From: Hydractinia symbiolongicarpus
Lineage: Eukaryota > Cnidaria > Hydrozoa > Anthoathecata > Hydractiniidae
Reading direction: 5' to 3'
Assembly (NCBI RefSeq): GCF_029227915.1
Contig: NC_079878.1
Coordinates: forward strand, 3,722,001 to 3,786,000
Length of the DNA: 64,000 nt
In this document: piece after piece, positions 1 to 13,689 of the stretch
Position numbering within the stretch: the stretch's first letter is position 1
Layout of the letters: the number at the start of each line of letters is the position of its first letter
Made by a program: the position numbers and the translations under genes
The notes under the pieces: generated by a model
What the model saw: only the letters and a program-made list of their open reading frames with translations
The model's database searches: none
What the model was told of the DNA's origin: nothing

Positions 1-1715
1 ACTGAATAAAAGATGTTTAATCGCCGGCAAACGAAAACCCGCGACTTCCCGTAAATCCGGACTCGGCCCGTATAGTCAAAAGTATACAAAGAAAGTACCC
101 AGGGAGTAAACTCATTTCCTGAACGATTTTTTAAATTATTATTTCACCACTAAAGCCCATGAGACTTGTAGTTTTTAAAAATGTTTTCATTTTTGATGAG
201 ACGCTGAATAAAAGAAGTTTAATCGCCGGCAAACGAAAAATCGCGACTTCCCGTAAATCCCGGACTCGGCCCGTATAGTAAAAAGTATACAAAGAAAGTA
301 CCCAGGAAGTAAACTCATTTCCCGAACGATTTTTTAATTTATTTTTCACCACTAAAACGCATGAGACTTGTAGTTTTCAAAAATATTTTCATTTTTGATG
401 AGACAGTGAGTAAAAGAAGTTTAATCGCCGGCAAACGAAAACCTGCGATTTCCCGTAAATCCCGGACTCGGCCCGTATAGTCAATAGTATACAAAGAAAG
501 TACCCAGGGAGTAAACTCATTTCCCGAACGATTTTTTAAATTTTTTTTTTTACCACTAAAACGCATGAGACTTGTAGTTTTCAAAAATGTTTTCATTTTT
601 GATGAGACGCTTAATGAAAGAGGTTTAATCGCCGGCAAACGAAAACCCGCCATTTCCCGTAAACCCCGGACTCGGCCCGCATAGTCAAAAGTATACAAAG
701 AAAGTACCCAGGGAGTAAACTCATTTCCCGAACGATTTTTTAAATTATTATTTCACCACTAAAACGCATGAGACTTGTAGTTTTTAAAAATGTTTTCATT
801 TTTGATGAGACGCTTAATGAAAGAGGTTTAATCGCCGGCAAACGAAATCCCGCGATTTCCCGTAAATCCCGGGCTTGGCCCGTATAGTCGAATGTATACA
901 AAGAAAGTACCCAGGGAGTAAACTCATTTCCCGAACGACTTTTTAAATTTTTTTCTCACCACTAAAACGCTTGAAACTTGTAGTTTTTAAAAATGTTTTC
1001 ATTTTTGATGAGACACTGAATAAAAGAAGTTTAATCGCCGGCAAACGAAAACCCGCGACTTCCCGTAAATCCGGACTCGGCCCGTATAGTCAAAAGTATA
1101 CAAAGAAAGTACCCAGGGAGTAAACTCATTTCCTGAACGATTTTTTAAATTATTATTTCACCACTAAAGCCCATGAGACTTGTAGTTTTTAAAAATGTTT
1201 TCATTTTTGATGAGACGCTGAATAAAAGAAGTTTAATCGCCGGCAAACGAAAACCCGCGACTTCCCGTAAATCCCGGACTCGGCCCGTATAGTAAAAAGT
1301 ATACAAAGAAAGTACCCAGGAAGTAAACTCATTTCCCGAACGATTTTTTAATTTATTTTTTCACCACTAAAACGCATGAGACTTGTAGTTTTCAAAAATA
1401 TTTTCATTTTTGATGAGACGGTGAGTAAAAGAAGTTTAATCGCCGGCAAACGAAAACCTGCGATTTCCCGTAAATCCCGGACTCGGCCCGTATAGTCAAT
1501 AGTATACAAAGAAAGTACCCAGGGAGTAAACTCATTTCCCGAACGATTTTTTAAATTTTTTTTTTTACCACTAAAACGCATGAGACTTGTAGTTTTCAAA
1601 AATGTTTTCATTTTTGATGAGACGCTTAATGAAAGAGGTTTAATCGCCGGCAAACGAAAACCCGCCATTTCCCGTAAACCCCGGACTCGGCCCGCATAGT
1701 CAAAAGTATACAAAG
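1..1715. repeat. Five-monomer duplication, offset about 1009 bp
   Basis: The segment 1 to about 705 recurs at about 1010 to 1714 with only scattered substitutions, for example AGATG against AGAAG just after the first base. The copies diverge after about 705, where the first continues with a TTATTATTT linker and the second with a pure T linker. The offset equals five monomers, so the boundary respects monomer phase. Confidence 0.8.
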
Positions 1716-2840
1716 AAAGTACCCAGGGAGTAAACTCATTTCCCGAACGATTTTTTAAATTTTTTTTTCACCACTAAAACGCATGAGACTTGTAGTTCTC
1801 AAAAATATTTTCATTTTTGATGAGACGGTGAGTAAAAGAAGTTTAATCGCCGGCAAACGAAAACTTGCGATTTCCCGTAAATCCCGGACTCGGCCCGTAT
1901 AGTCAAAAGTATACAAAGAAAGTACCCAGGGAGTAAACTCATTTCCCGAACGATTTTTTAAAATTTTTTTTTTACCACTAAAACGCATGAGACTTGTAGT
2001 TTTCAAAAATGTTTTCATTTTTGATGAGACGCTTAATGAAAGAGGTTTAATCGCCGGCAAACGAAAACCCGCCATTTCCCGTTAACCCCGGACTCGGCCC
2101 GCATAGTCAAAAGTATACAAAGAAAGTACCCAGGTAGTAAACTCATTTCCCGAACGATTTTTTAAATTTTTTTTTCACCACTAAAACGCTTGAGACTTGT
2201 AGTTTTCAAAAATGTTTTCATTTTTGATGAGACGCTGAACAAAAGAAGTTTAATCACCGGCAAACGAAAACCTGCGATTTCCGGTAAATCCCGGACTCGG
2301 CCCGTATAGTCAAAAGTATACAAAGAAAGTACCCAGGGTGTAAACTCATTTCCCGAACGATTTTTTAAATTATTATTTCACCACTTAAGCCCATGAGACT
2401 TGTAGTTTTTAAAAATGTTTTCATTTTTGATGAGACGCTGAACAAAAGAAGTTTAATCGCCGGCAAAGGAAAACCCGCGACTTCCCGTAAATCCTGGACT
2501 CGGCCCGTATAGTCAAAAGTATACAAAGAAAGTACCCAGGGTGTAAACTCATTTCCCGAACGATTTTTTAAATTATTATTTCACCACTAAAGCCCATGAG
2601 ACTTGTAGTTTTTAAAAATGTTTTCATTTTTGATGAGACGCTTAATTAAAGAGGTTTAATCGCCGGCAAACGAAAACCCGCGATTTCCCGTAAATCCCGG
2701 GCTTGGCCCGTATAGTCAAAAGTATACAAAGAAAGTACCCAGGGTGTAAACTCATTTCCCGAACGATTTTTTAAATTATTATTTCACCACTTAAGCCCAT
2801 GAGACTTGTAGTTTTTAAAAATGTTTTCATTTTTGATGAG
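795..2840. repeat. Long-range duplicated block, copy 1 (offset 9112 bp)
   Basis: About ten consecutive monomers here recur in the same order at about 9907-11953. Private variants are carried along, including GCTTGAAACTTG (one changed base in the anchor), GACGGTGAGTAAAAG, a GTAGTTCTC variant, and the GTTAACCCC variant near 2080 and 11193. The constant 9112-bp offset over 2 kb indicates a segmental duplication of about 45 monomers rather than chance similarity between monomers. Confidence 0.85.
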
Positions 2841-4979
2841 ACGCTTAATTAAAGAGGTTTAATCGCCGGCAAAGAAAACCCGCGATTTCCCGTAAATCCC
2901 GGGCTTGGCCCGTATAGTCAAAAGTATACAAAGAAAGTACCCAGGGTGTAAACTCATTTCCCGAACGATTTTTTAAATTATTATTTCACCACTTAAGCCC
3001 ATGAGACTTGTAGTTTTTAAAAATGTTTTCATTTTTGATGAGACGCTTAATTAAAGAGGTTTAATCGCCGGCAAACGAAAACCCGCGATTTCCCGTAAAT
3101 CCCGGGCTTGGCCCGTATAGTCAAAAGTATACAAAGAAAGTACCCAGGGTGTAAACTCATTTCCCGAACGATTTTTTAAATTATTATTTCACCACTAAAG
3201 CCCATGAGACTTGTAGTTTTTAAAAATGTTTTCATTTTTGATGAGACGCTGAATAAAAGAAGTTTAATCGCCGGCAAACGAAAACCCGCGACTTCCCGCA
3301 AATCCCGGACTCGGCCCGTATAGTCAAAAGTATACAAAGAAAGTACCCAGGGTGTAAACTCATTTCCCGAATGATTTTTTAAATTATTATTTCACCACTA
3401 AAGCCCATGAGACTTGTAGTTTTTAAAAATGTTTTCATTTTTGATGAGACGCTGAATAAAAGAAGTTTAATCGCCGGCAAACGAAAACCCGCGACTTCCC
3501 GCAAATCCCGGACTCGGCCCGTATAGTCAAAAGTATACAAAGAAAGTACCCAGGGTGTAAACTCATTTCCCGAACGATTTTTTAAATTATTATTTCACCA
3601 CTAAAGCCCATGAGACTTGTAGTTTTTAAAAATGTTTTCATTTTTGATGAGACGCTGAATAAAAGAAGTTTAATCGCGGGCAAACGAAAACCCGCGACTT
3701 CCCGTAAATCCGGACTCGGCCCGTATAGTCAAAAGTATACAAAGAAGGTACCCATGGAGTAAACTCATTTCCCGAACGATTTTTTAAATTATTTTTTCAC
3801 CACTAAAACGCATGAGACTTGTAGTTTTCAAAAATGTTTTCATTTTTGATGAGACGCTGAATAAAAGAAGTTTAATCGCCGGCAAACAAAAACCTGCAAT
3901 TTCCCGTAAATCCCGGACTCGGCCCGTATAGTCAAAAATATACAAAGAAAGTACCCAGGGTGTAAACGCATTTCCCGAACGATTTTTTAAATTATTATTT
4001 CACCACTAAAGCCCATGAGACTTGTAGTTTTTAAAAATGTTTTCATTTTTGATGAGACGCTGAATAAAAGAAGTTTAATCGCGGGCAAACGAAAACCCGC
4101 GACTTCCCGTAAATCCGGACTCGGCCCGTATAGTCAAAAGTATACAAAGAAGGTACCCATGGAGTAAACTCATTTCCCGAACGATTTTTTAAATTATTTT
4201 TTCACCACTAAAACGCATGAGACTTGTAGTTTTCAAAAATGTTTTCATTTTTGATGAGACGCTGAATAAAAGAAGTTTAATCGCCGGCAAACAAAAACCT
4301 GCAATTTCCCGTAAATCCCGGACTCGGCCCGTATAGTCAAAAGTATACAAAGAAAGTACCCAGGGTGTAAACGCATTTCCCGAACGATTTTTTAAATTAT
4401 TATTTCACCACTAAAGCCCATGAGACTTGTAGTTTTTAAAAATGTTTTCATTTTTGATGAGACGCTGAATAAAACAAGTTTAATCGCCGGCAAACGAAAA
4501 CCCGCGACTTCCCGTAAATCCGGACTCGGCCCGTATAGTCAAAAGTATACAAAGAAAGTACCCAGGGAGTAAACTCATTTCCCGAACGATTTTTTAAATT
4601 ATTTTTTCACCACTAAAACGCATGAGACTTGTAGTTTTCAAAAATGTTTTCATTTTTGGTGAGACGCTGAGTAAAAGAAGTTTAATCGCCGGCAAACGAA
4701 AACCTGCGATTTCCCGTAAATCCCGGACTTGGCCCGTATAGTCAAAAGTATACAAAGAAAGTACCCAGGGTGTAAACGCATTTCCCGAACGATTTTTTAA
4801 ATTATTATTTCACCACTAAAGCCCATGAGACTTGTAGTTTTTAAAAATTTTTTCATTTTTGATGAGACGCTGAATAAAAGAATTTTAATCGCCCTCAAAC
4901 GAAAACCCGCGACTTCCCGTAAATCCCGGACTCGGCCCGTATAGTCAAAATTATACAAAGAAAGTACCCAGGGAGTAAA

Positions 4980-6216
4980 CTCATTTCCCGAACGATTTTT
5001 TAAATTATTATTTCACCACAAAAGCCCATGAGACTTGTAGTTTTTTTTAAAAATGTTTTCATTTTTGATGAGACGCTGAATAAAAGAAGTTTAATCGCCG
5101 GCAAACGAAAACCCGCGACTTCCCGTAAATACCGGACTCGGCCCGTATAGGCAAAAGTATACAAAGAAAGTACCCAGGGTGTAAACTCATTTCCCGAACG
5201 ATTTTTTAAATTATTATTTCACCACTAAAGGCCATGAGACTTGTAGTTTTTAAAAATGTTTTCATATTTGATGAGACGCTGAATAAAAGAAGTTTAATCG
5301 CCGGCAAACGAAAACCCGCGACTTCCCGTAAATCCGGACTCGGCCCGTATAGTCAAAAGAATACAAAGAAAGTACCCAGGGAGTAAACTCATTTCCCGAA
5401 CGATTTTTTAAATTAATATTTCACCACTAAAGCCCATGAGACTTGTGGTTTTTAAAAATTTTTTGATATTTGATGAGACGCTTAATAAAAGAAGTTTAAT
5501 CACCGGCAAACGAAAACCCGCGACTTCCCGTAAATCCGGACTCGGCCCGTATAGTCAAAAGAATACAAAGAAAGTACCCAGGGAGTAAACTCATTTCCCG
5601 AACGATTTTTTAAATTATTTTTTCACCACTAAAACGCATGAGACTTGTAGTTTTCAAAAATGTTCTCATTTTTGATGAGACACTGAATAAAAGAAGTTTA
5701 ATCGCCGGCAAACGAAAAACTGCGATTTCCTGTAAATCCCGGACTCGGCCCGTATAGTCAAAAGTATACAAAGAAAGTACCCAGGGTGTAAACGCATTTC
5801 CCAAACGATTTTTTAAATTATTATTTCACCACTAAAGCCCATGAGAATTGTAGTTTTTAAAAATGTTTTCATTTTTGATGAGACGCTGAATAAAAGAAGT
5901 TTAATCGCCCTCAAACGAAAACCCGCGACTTCCCGTAAATCCCGGACTCGGCCCGTATAGTCAAAAGTATACAAAGAAATACCCAGGGTGTAAACTCATT
6001 TCCCAAACGATTTTTTAAATTATTTTTTCACCACTAAAGCCCATGAGACTGGTAGTTTTTAAAAATGTTTTCATTTTTGATGAGACGCTGAATGAAACAA
6101 GTTTAATCGCCGGCAAACGAAAACCCGCGACTTCCCGTAAATCCGGACTCGGCCCGTATAGTCAAAAGTATACAAAGAAAGTACCCAGGGAGTAAACTCA
6201 TTTCCCGAACGATTTT
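4980..6216. repeat. Long-range duplicated block, copy 1 (offset 13166 bp)
   Basis: About six monomers here recur at about 18148-19382. Shared rare changes include AAAGGCCATGAG near 5227, TTTTTTGATATTTG near 5460, the GCCCTCAAACG variant near 5907, the shortened AAAGAAATACCC near 5973, and GAGACTGGTAG near 6045. A GTTTTTTTTAAAA expansion near 5040 is private to this copy. Confidence 0.85.
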
Positions 6217-6429
6217 TTTAAATTTTTTTTTTACCACTAAAACGCATGAGACTTGTAGTTTTCAAAAATGTTTTCATTTTTGATGAGACGCTTAATTAAA
6301 GATGTTTAATCGCCGGCAAACGAAAACCCGCGATTTCCCGTAAATCCCGGGCTTGGCCCGTATAGTCGAATGTATACAAAGAAAGTACCCTGTGAGTAAA
6401 CTCATTTCCAAAACGATTTTTTAAATTAT

Positions 6430-8640
6430 CTTTTCACCACTAAAACGCATGAGACTTGCAGTTTTCAAAAATGTTTTCATTTTTGATGAGACGCTTAATG
6501 AAAGAGTTTTAATCGCCGGCAAACGAAATCCCGCGATTTCCCGTAAATCCCGGGCTTGGCCCGTATAGTCGAATGTATACAAAGAAAGTACAATAAACTC
6601 ATTTCCCGAACGATTTTTTAATATTTTTTTTTACCACTAAAACGCATGAGACTTGTAGTTTTCAAAAATGTTTTCATTTTTGGTGAGACGCTTAATGAAA
6701 GAGGTTTAATCGCCGGCAAACGAAAACCCGCGATTTCCCGTAAATCCCGGGCTTGGCCCGTATAGTCGAATGTATACAAAGAAAGTACCCTGTGAGTAAA
6801 CTCATTTCCCGAACGATTTTTTTAATTTTTTTTTACCAATAAAACGCATGAGACTTGTAGTTTTCAAAAATGTTTTTATTTTTGATGAGACGCTTAATGA
6901 GAGAGGTTTAATCGCCGGCAAACGAAAACCCGCGATTTCCCGTAAATCCCGGGCTTGGCCCGTATAGTCGAATGTATACAAAGAAAGTACCCTGTGAGTA
7001 AACTCATTTCCAAAACGATTTTTTAAATTATCTTTTCACTACTAAAACGCATGAGACTTGCAGTTTTCAAAAATGTTTTTATTTTTGATGAGACGCTGAA
7101 TAAAAGTGGTTTAATCGCCGGCAAACGAAATCCCGCAATTTCCCGTAAATCCCGGGCTTGGCCCGTATAGTCGAATGTATACAAAGAAAGTACCCAGGGA
7201 TTAAACTCATTTCCCGAACGATTTTTTAAATTTTTTTTTACCACTAAAACGCATGAGACTTGTAGTTTTCAAAAATGTTTTCATTTTTGATGAGACGCTT
7301 AATGAAAGAGGTTTAATCGCCGGCAAACGAAAACCCGCGATTTCCCGTAAATCCCGGGCTTGGCCCGTATAGTCGAATGTATACAAAGAAAGTACCCTGT
7401 GAGTAAACTCATTTCCAAAACGATTTTTTGAATTATCTTTTCACCACTAAAACGCATGAGACTTGCAGTTTTCAAAAATGTTTTCATCTTTGATGAGACG
7501 CTTAATGAAAGTGGTTTAATCGCCGGCAAACGAAATCCCGCGATTTCCCGTAAATCCCGGGCTTGGCCCGTATAGTCGAATGTATACAAAGAAAGTACAA
7601 TAAACTCATTTCCCGAACGATTTTTTAATATTTTTTTTTACCACTAAAACGCATGAGACTTGTAGTTTTCAAAAATGTTTTCAGTTTTGGTGAGACGCTT
7701 AATGAAAGAGGTTTAATCGCCGGCAAACGAAAACCCGCGATTTCCCGTAAATCCCGGGCTTGGCCCGTATAGTCGAATGTATACAAAGAAAGTACCCTGT
7801 GAGTAAACTCATTTCCCGAACGATTTTTTTAATTTTTTTTTACCACTAAAACGCATGAGACTTGTAGTTTTCAAAAATGTTTTTATTTTTGATGAGACGC
7901 TTAATGAGAGAGGTTTAATTGCCGGCAAACGAAAACCCGCGATTTCCCGTAAATCCCGGGCTTGGCCCGTATAGTCGAATGTATACAAAGAAAGTACCCT
8001 GTGAGTAAACTCATTTCCAAAACGATTTTTTAAATTATCTTTTCACTACTAAAACGCATGAGACTTGCAGTTTTCAAAAATGTTTTTATTTTTGATGAGA
8101 CGCTGAATAAAAGTGGTTTAATCGCCGGCAAACGAAATCCCGCAATTTCCCGTAAATCCCGGGCTTGGCCCGTATAGTCGCATGTATACAAAGAAAGTAC
8201 CCAGGGATTAAACTCATTTCCCGAACGATTTTTAAAATTTTTTTTTACCACTAAAACGCATGAGACTTGTAGTTTTCAAAAATGTTTTCATTTTTGATGA
8301 GACGCTTAATGAAAGAGGTTTAATCGCCGGCAAACGAAAACCCGCGATTTCCCGTAAATCCCGGGCTTGGCCCGTATAGTCGAATGTATACAAAGAAAGT
8401 ACCCTGTGAGTAAACTCATTTCCAAAACGATTTTTTGAATTATCTTTTCACCAATAAAACGCATGAGACTTGCAGTTTTCAAAAATGTTTTCGTCTTTGA
8501 TGAGACGCTTAATGAAAGTGGTTTAATCGCCGGCAAACGAAATCCCGCGATTTCCCGTAAATCCCGGGCTTGGCCCGTATAGTCGAATGTATACAAAGAA
8601 AGTACCCAGGGAGTAAACTCATTTCCCGAACGATTTTTTA
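6430..8640. repeat. Tandem five-monomer higher-order repeat (about 1007 bp)
   Basis: Monomers around 6430-7440 recur at 7440-8450 with a 1007-bp offset. The clearest marker is a private deletion that shortens the GTACCCAGGGAGTAAAC stretch to GTACAATAAAC, at about 6588 and again about 7595. A TTTTTATTTTTGATG variant is also shared at about 7078 and 8085. The copies separate near 8590, where the deletion is not repeated a third time. Confidence 0.8.
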
Positions 8641-9906
8641 ATTTTTTTTTTACCACTAAAACGCATGAGACTTGTAGTTTTCAAAAATGTTTTCATTTTT
8701 GGTGAGACGCTTAATGAAAGAGGTTTAATCGCCGGCAAACGAAAACCCGCGATTTCCCGTAAATCCCGGGCTTGGCCCGTATAGTCGAATGTATACAAAG
8801 AAAGTACCCTGTGAGTAAACTCATTTCCAGAACGATTTTTTAAATTATTTTTTCACCACTAAAACGCATAAGACTTGTAGTTTTCAAAAATGTTTTCATT
8901 TTTGATGAGACGCTGAATAAAAGAAGTTTAATCGCCGGCAAACGAAAACCCGCGATTTCCCGTAAATCCCAGGCTTGGCCCGTATAGTCAAAAGTATACA
9001 AAGAAAGTACCCAGGAAGTAAACTCATTTCCCGAACGATGTTTTACTTTATTTTTTCACCACTAAAACGCATGAGACTTGTAGTTTTCAAAAATGTTTTC
9101 ATTTTTGATGAGACGCTGAATAAAAGAAGTTTAATCGCCGGCAAACGAAAACCTGCGATTTCCCGTAAATCCGGACTCCGCCCGTACAGTCAAAAGTATA
9201 CAAAGAAAGTACCCAGGGAGTAAACTCATTTCCCGACCGATTTTTTAAATTATTTTTTCACCACTAAAACGCATGAGACTTGTAGTTTTCAGAAATGTTT
9301 TCATTTTTGATGAGACGCTTAATGAAAGTGGTTTAATCGCCGGCAAACGAAAACCCGCGATTTCCCGTAAATCCCGGGCTTGGCCCGTATAGTCAAATGT
9401 AAACAAAGAAAGTACCCTGTGAGTAAACTCATTTCCGAAACGATTTTTTAAATTATCTTTTCACCACTAAAACGCATGAGACTTGCAGTTTTCAAAAATG
9501 TTTTCATTTTTGATGAGACGCTTACTGAAAGAGGTTTAATCGCCGGCAAACGAAATCCCGCGATTTCCCGTAAATCCCGGGCTTGGCCCGTATAGTCGAA
9601 TGTATACAAAGAAAGTACCCTGTGAGTAACTCATTTCCAGAACGATTTTTTAAATTATTTTTTCACCACTAAAACGCATAAGACTTGTAGTTTTTAAAAA
9701 TGTTTTCATTTTTGATGAGACGCTGAATAAAAGAAGTTTAATCGCCGGCAAACGAAAACCCGCAACTTCCCGTAAATCCGAACTCGGCCAGTATAGTCAA
9801 AAGTATACAAAGAAAGTACCCAGGAAGTAAACTCATTTCCCGAACGATTTTTTAAATTATTATTTCACCACTAAAACGCATGAGACTTGTAGTTTTCAAA
9901 AATGTT

Positions 9907-11953
9907 TTCATTTTTGATGAGACGCTTAATGAAAGAGGTTTAATCGCCGGCAAACGAAATCCCGCGATTTCCCGTAAATCCCGGGCTTGGCCCGTATAGT
10001 CGAATGTATACAAAGAAAGTACCCAGGGAGTAAACTCATTTCCCGAACGACTTTTTAAATTTTTTTTTCACCACTAAAACGCTTGAAACTTGTAGTTTTT
10101 AAAAATGTTTTCATTTTTGATGAGACACTGAATAAAAGAAGTTTAATCGCCGGCAAACGAAAACCCGCGACTTCCCGTAAATCCGGACTCGGCCCGTATA
10201 GTCAAAAGTATACAAAGAAAGTACCCAGGGAGTAAACTCATTTCCTGAACGATTTTTTAAATTATTATTTCACCACTAAAGCCCATGAGACTTGTAGTTT
10301 TTAAAAATGTTTTCATTTTTGATGAGACGCTGAATAAAAGAAGTTTAATCGCCGGCAAACGAAAACCCGCGACTTCCCGTAAATCCCGGACTCGGCCCGT
10401 ATAGTAAAAAGTATACAAAGAAAGTACCCAGGAAGTAAACTCATTTCCCGAACGATTTTTTAATTTATTTTTTCACCACTAAAACGCATGAGACTTGTAG
10501 TTTTCAAAAATATTTTCATTTTTGATGAGACGGTGAGTAAAAGAAGTTTAATCGCCGGCAAACGAAAACCTGCGATTTCCCGTAAATCCCGGACTCGGCC
10601 CGTATAGTCAATAGTATACAAAGAAAGTACCCAGGGAGTAAACTCATTTCCCGAACGATTTTTTAAATTTTTTTTTTTACCACTAAAACGCATGAGACTT
10701 GTAGTTTTCAAAAATGTTTTCATTTTTGATGAGACGCTTAATGAAAGAGGTTTAATCGCCGGCAAACGAAAACCCGCCATTTCCCGTAAACCCCGGACTC
10801 GGCCCGCATAGTCAAAAGTATACAAAGAAAGTACCCAGGGAGTAAACTCATTTCCCGAACGATTTTTTAAATTTTTTTTTCACCACTAAAACGCATGAGA
10901 CTTGTAGTTCTCAAAAATATTTTCATTTTTGATGAGACGGTGAGTAAAAGAAGTTTAATCGCCGGCAAACGAAAACTTGCGATTTCCCGTAAATCCCGGA
11001 CTCGGCCCGTATAGTCAAAAGTATACAAAGAAAGTACCCAGGGAGTAAACTCATTTCCCGAACGATTTTTTAAATTTTTTTTTTTACCACTAAAACGCAT
11101 GAGACTTGTAGTTTTCAAAAATGTTTTCATTTTTGATGAGACGCTTAATGAAAGAGGTTTAATCGCCGGCAAACGAAAACCCGCCATTTCCCGTTAACCC
11201 CGGACTCGGCCCGCATAGTCAAAAGTATACAAAGAAAGTACCCAGGGAGTAAACTCATTTCCCGAACGATTTTTTAAATTTTTTTTTCACCACTAAAACG
11301 CTTGAGACTTGTAGTTTTCAAAAATGTTTTCATTTTTGATGAGACGCTGAACAAAAGAAGTTTAATCACCGGCAAACGAAAACCTGCGATTTCCGGTAAA
11401 TCCCGGACTCGGCCCGTATAGTCAAAAGTATACAAAGAAAGTACCCAGGGTGTAAACTCATTTCCCGAACGATTTTTTAAATTATTATTTCACCACTTAA
11501 GCCCATGAGACTTGTAGTTTTTAAAAATGTTTTCATTTTTGATGAGACGCTGAACAAAAGAAGTTTAATCGCCGGCAAAGGAAAACCCGCGACTTCCCGT
11601 AAATCCTGGACTCGGCCCGTATAGTCAAAAGTATACAAAGAAAGTACCCAGGGTGTAAACTCATTTCCCGAACGATTTTTTAAATTATTATTTCACCACT
11701 AAAGCCCATGAGACTTGTAGTTTTTAAAAATGTTTTCATTTTTGATGAGACGCTTAATTAAAGAGGTTTAATCGCCGGCAAACGAAAACCCGCGATTTCC
11801 CGTATATCCCGGGCTTGGCCCGTATAGTCAAAAGTATACAAAGAAAGTACCCAGGGTGTAAACTCATTTCCCGAACGATTTTTTAAATTATTATTTCACC
11901 ACTTAAGCCCATGAGACTTGTAGTTTTTAAAAATGTTTTCATTTTTGATGAGA
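9907..11953. repeat. Long-range duplicated block, copy 2 (offset 9112 bp)
   Basis: Second copy of the block at 795-2840, with the same order of private variants. The copies part after about 11953, where this one has GCTGAACAAAAG and copy 1 has GCTTAATTAAAG. A shifted match (offset about 8910) then resumes around 12160-12300 against 3250-3390, implying loss or gain of one monomer between the two blocks. Confidence 0.8.
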
Positions 11954-13689
11954 CGCTGAACAAAAGAAGTTTAATCGCCGGCAAAGGAAAACCCGCGACT
12001 TCCCGTAAATCCTGGACTCGGCCCGTATAGTCAAAAGTATACAAAGAAAGTACCCAGGGTGTAAACTCATTTCCCGAACGATTTTTTAAATTATTATTTC
12101 ACCACTAAAGCCCATGAGACTTGTAGTTTTTAAAAATGTTTTCATTTTTGATGAGACGCTGAATAAAAGAAGTTTAATCGCCGGCAAACGAAAACCCGCG
12201 ACTTCCCGCAAATCCCGGACTCGGCCCGTATAGTCAAAAGTATACAAAGAAAGTACCCAGGGTGTAAACTCATTTCCCGAATGATTTTTTAAATTATTAT
12301 TTCACCACTAAAGCCCATGAGACTTGTAGTTTTTAAAAATGTTTTCATTTTTGATGAGACGCTGAATAAAAGAAGTTTAATCGCCGGCAAACGAAAACCC
12401 GCGACTTCCCGTAAATCCCGGACTCGGCCCGTATAGTCAAAAGTATACAAAGAAAGTACCCAGGGTGTAAACTCATTTCCCGAACGATTTTTTAAATTAT
12501 TATTTCACCACTAAAGCCCATGAGACTTGTAGTTTTTAAAAATGTTTTCATTTTTGATGAGACGCTGAATAAAAGAAGTTTAATCGCCGGCAAACGAAAA
12601 CCCGCGACTTCCCGCAAATCCCGGACTCGGCCCGTATAGTCAAAAGTATACAAAGAAAGTACCCAGGGTGTAAACTCATTACCCGAACGATTTTTTAAAT
12701 TATTATTTCACCACTAAAGCCCATGAGACTTGTAGTTTTTAAAAATGTTTTCATTTTTGATGAGACGCTGAATAAAAGAAGTTTAATCGCGGGCAAACGA
12801 AAACCCGCGACTTCCCGTAAATCCGGACTCGGCCCGTATAGTCAAAAGTATACAAAGAAGGTACCCATGGAGTAAACTCATTTCCCGAACGATTTTTTAA
12901 ATTATTTTTTCACCACTAAAACGCATGAGACTTGTAGTTTTCAAAAATATTTTCATTTTTGATGAGACGCTGAATAAAAGAAGTTTAATCGCCGGCAAAC
13001 AAAAACCTGCAATTTCCCGTGAATCCCGGACTCGGCCCGTATAGTCAAAAGTATACAAAGAAAGTACCCAGGGTGTAAACGCATTTCCCGAACGATTTTT
13101 TAAATTATTATTTCACCACTAAAGCCCATGAGACTTGTAGTTTTTAAAAATGTTTTCATTTTTGATGAGACGCTTAATGAAAGAGGTTTAATCGCCGGCA
13201 AACGAAAACCCGCCATTTCCCGTTAACCCCGGACTCGGCCCGCATAGTCAAAAGTATACAAAGAAAGTACCCAGGGAGTAAACTCATTTCCCGAACGATT
13301 TTTTAAATTTTTTTTTCACCACTAAAACGCTTGAGACTTGTAGTTTTCAAAAATGTTTTCATTTTTGATGAGACGCTGAACAAAAGAAGTTTAATCACCG
13401 GCAAACGAAAACCTGCGATTTCCGGTAATTCCCGGACTCGGCCCGTATAGTCAAAAGTATACAAAGAAAGTACCCAGGGTGTAAACTCATTTCCCGAACG
13501 ATTTTTTAAATTATTATTTCACCACTTAAGCCCATGAGACTTGTAGTTTTTAAAAATGTTTTCATTTTTGATGAGACGCTGAACAAAAGAAGTTTAATCG
13601 CCGGCAAAGGAAAACCCGCGACTTCCCGTAAATCCTGGACTCGGCCCGTATAGTCAAAAGTATACAAAGAAAGTACCCAGGGTGTAAAC

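Noticed and set aside
882-893. CENP-B-box-like sequence in the GTCGAATG monomer class
   Set aside because: CCCGTATAGTCGAA resembles the reverse complement of the CENP-B box core (CCCGnnTnnnnCGAA), but the spacer is one base short, and the other monomer class lacks CGAA altogether.
882-899. tRNA-like B box (TCGAAT within the monomer), suggesting a SINE-derived satellite
   Set aside because: Only the central TCGAAT fits; the flanking GG and CC positions and an upstream A box are missing.
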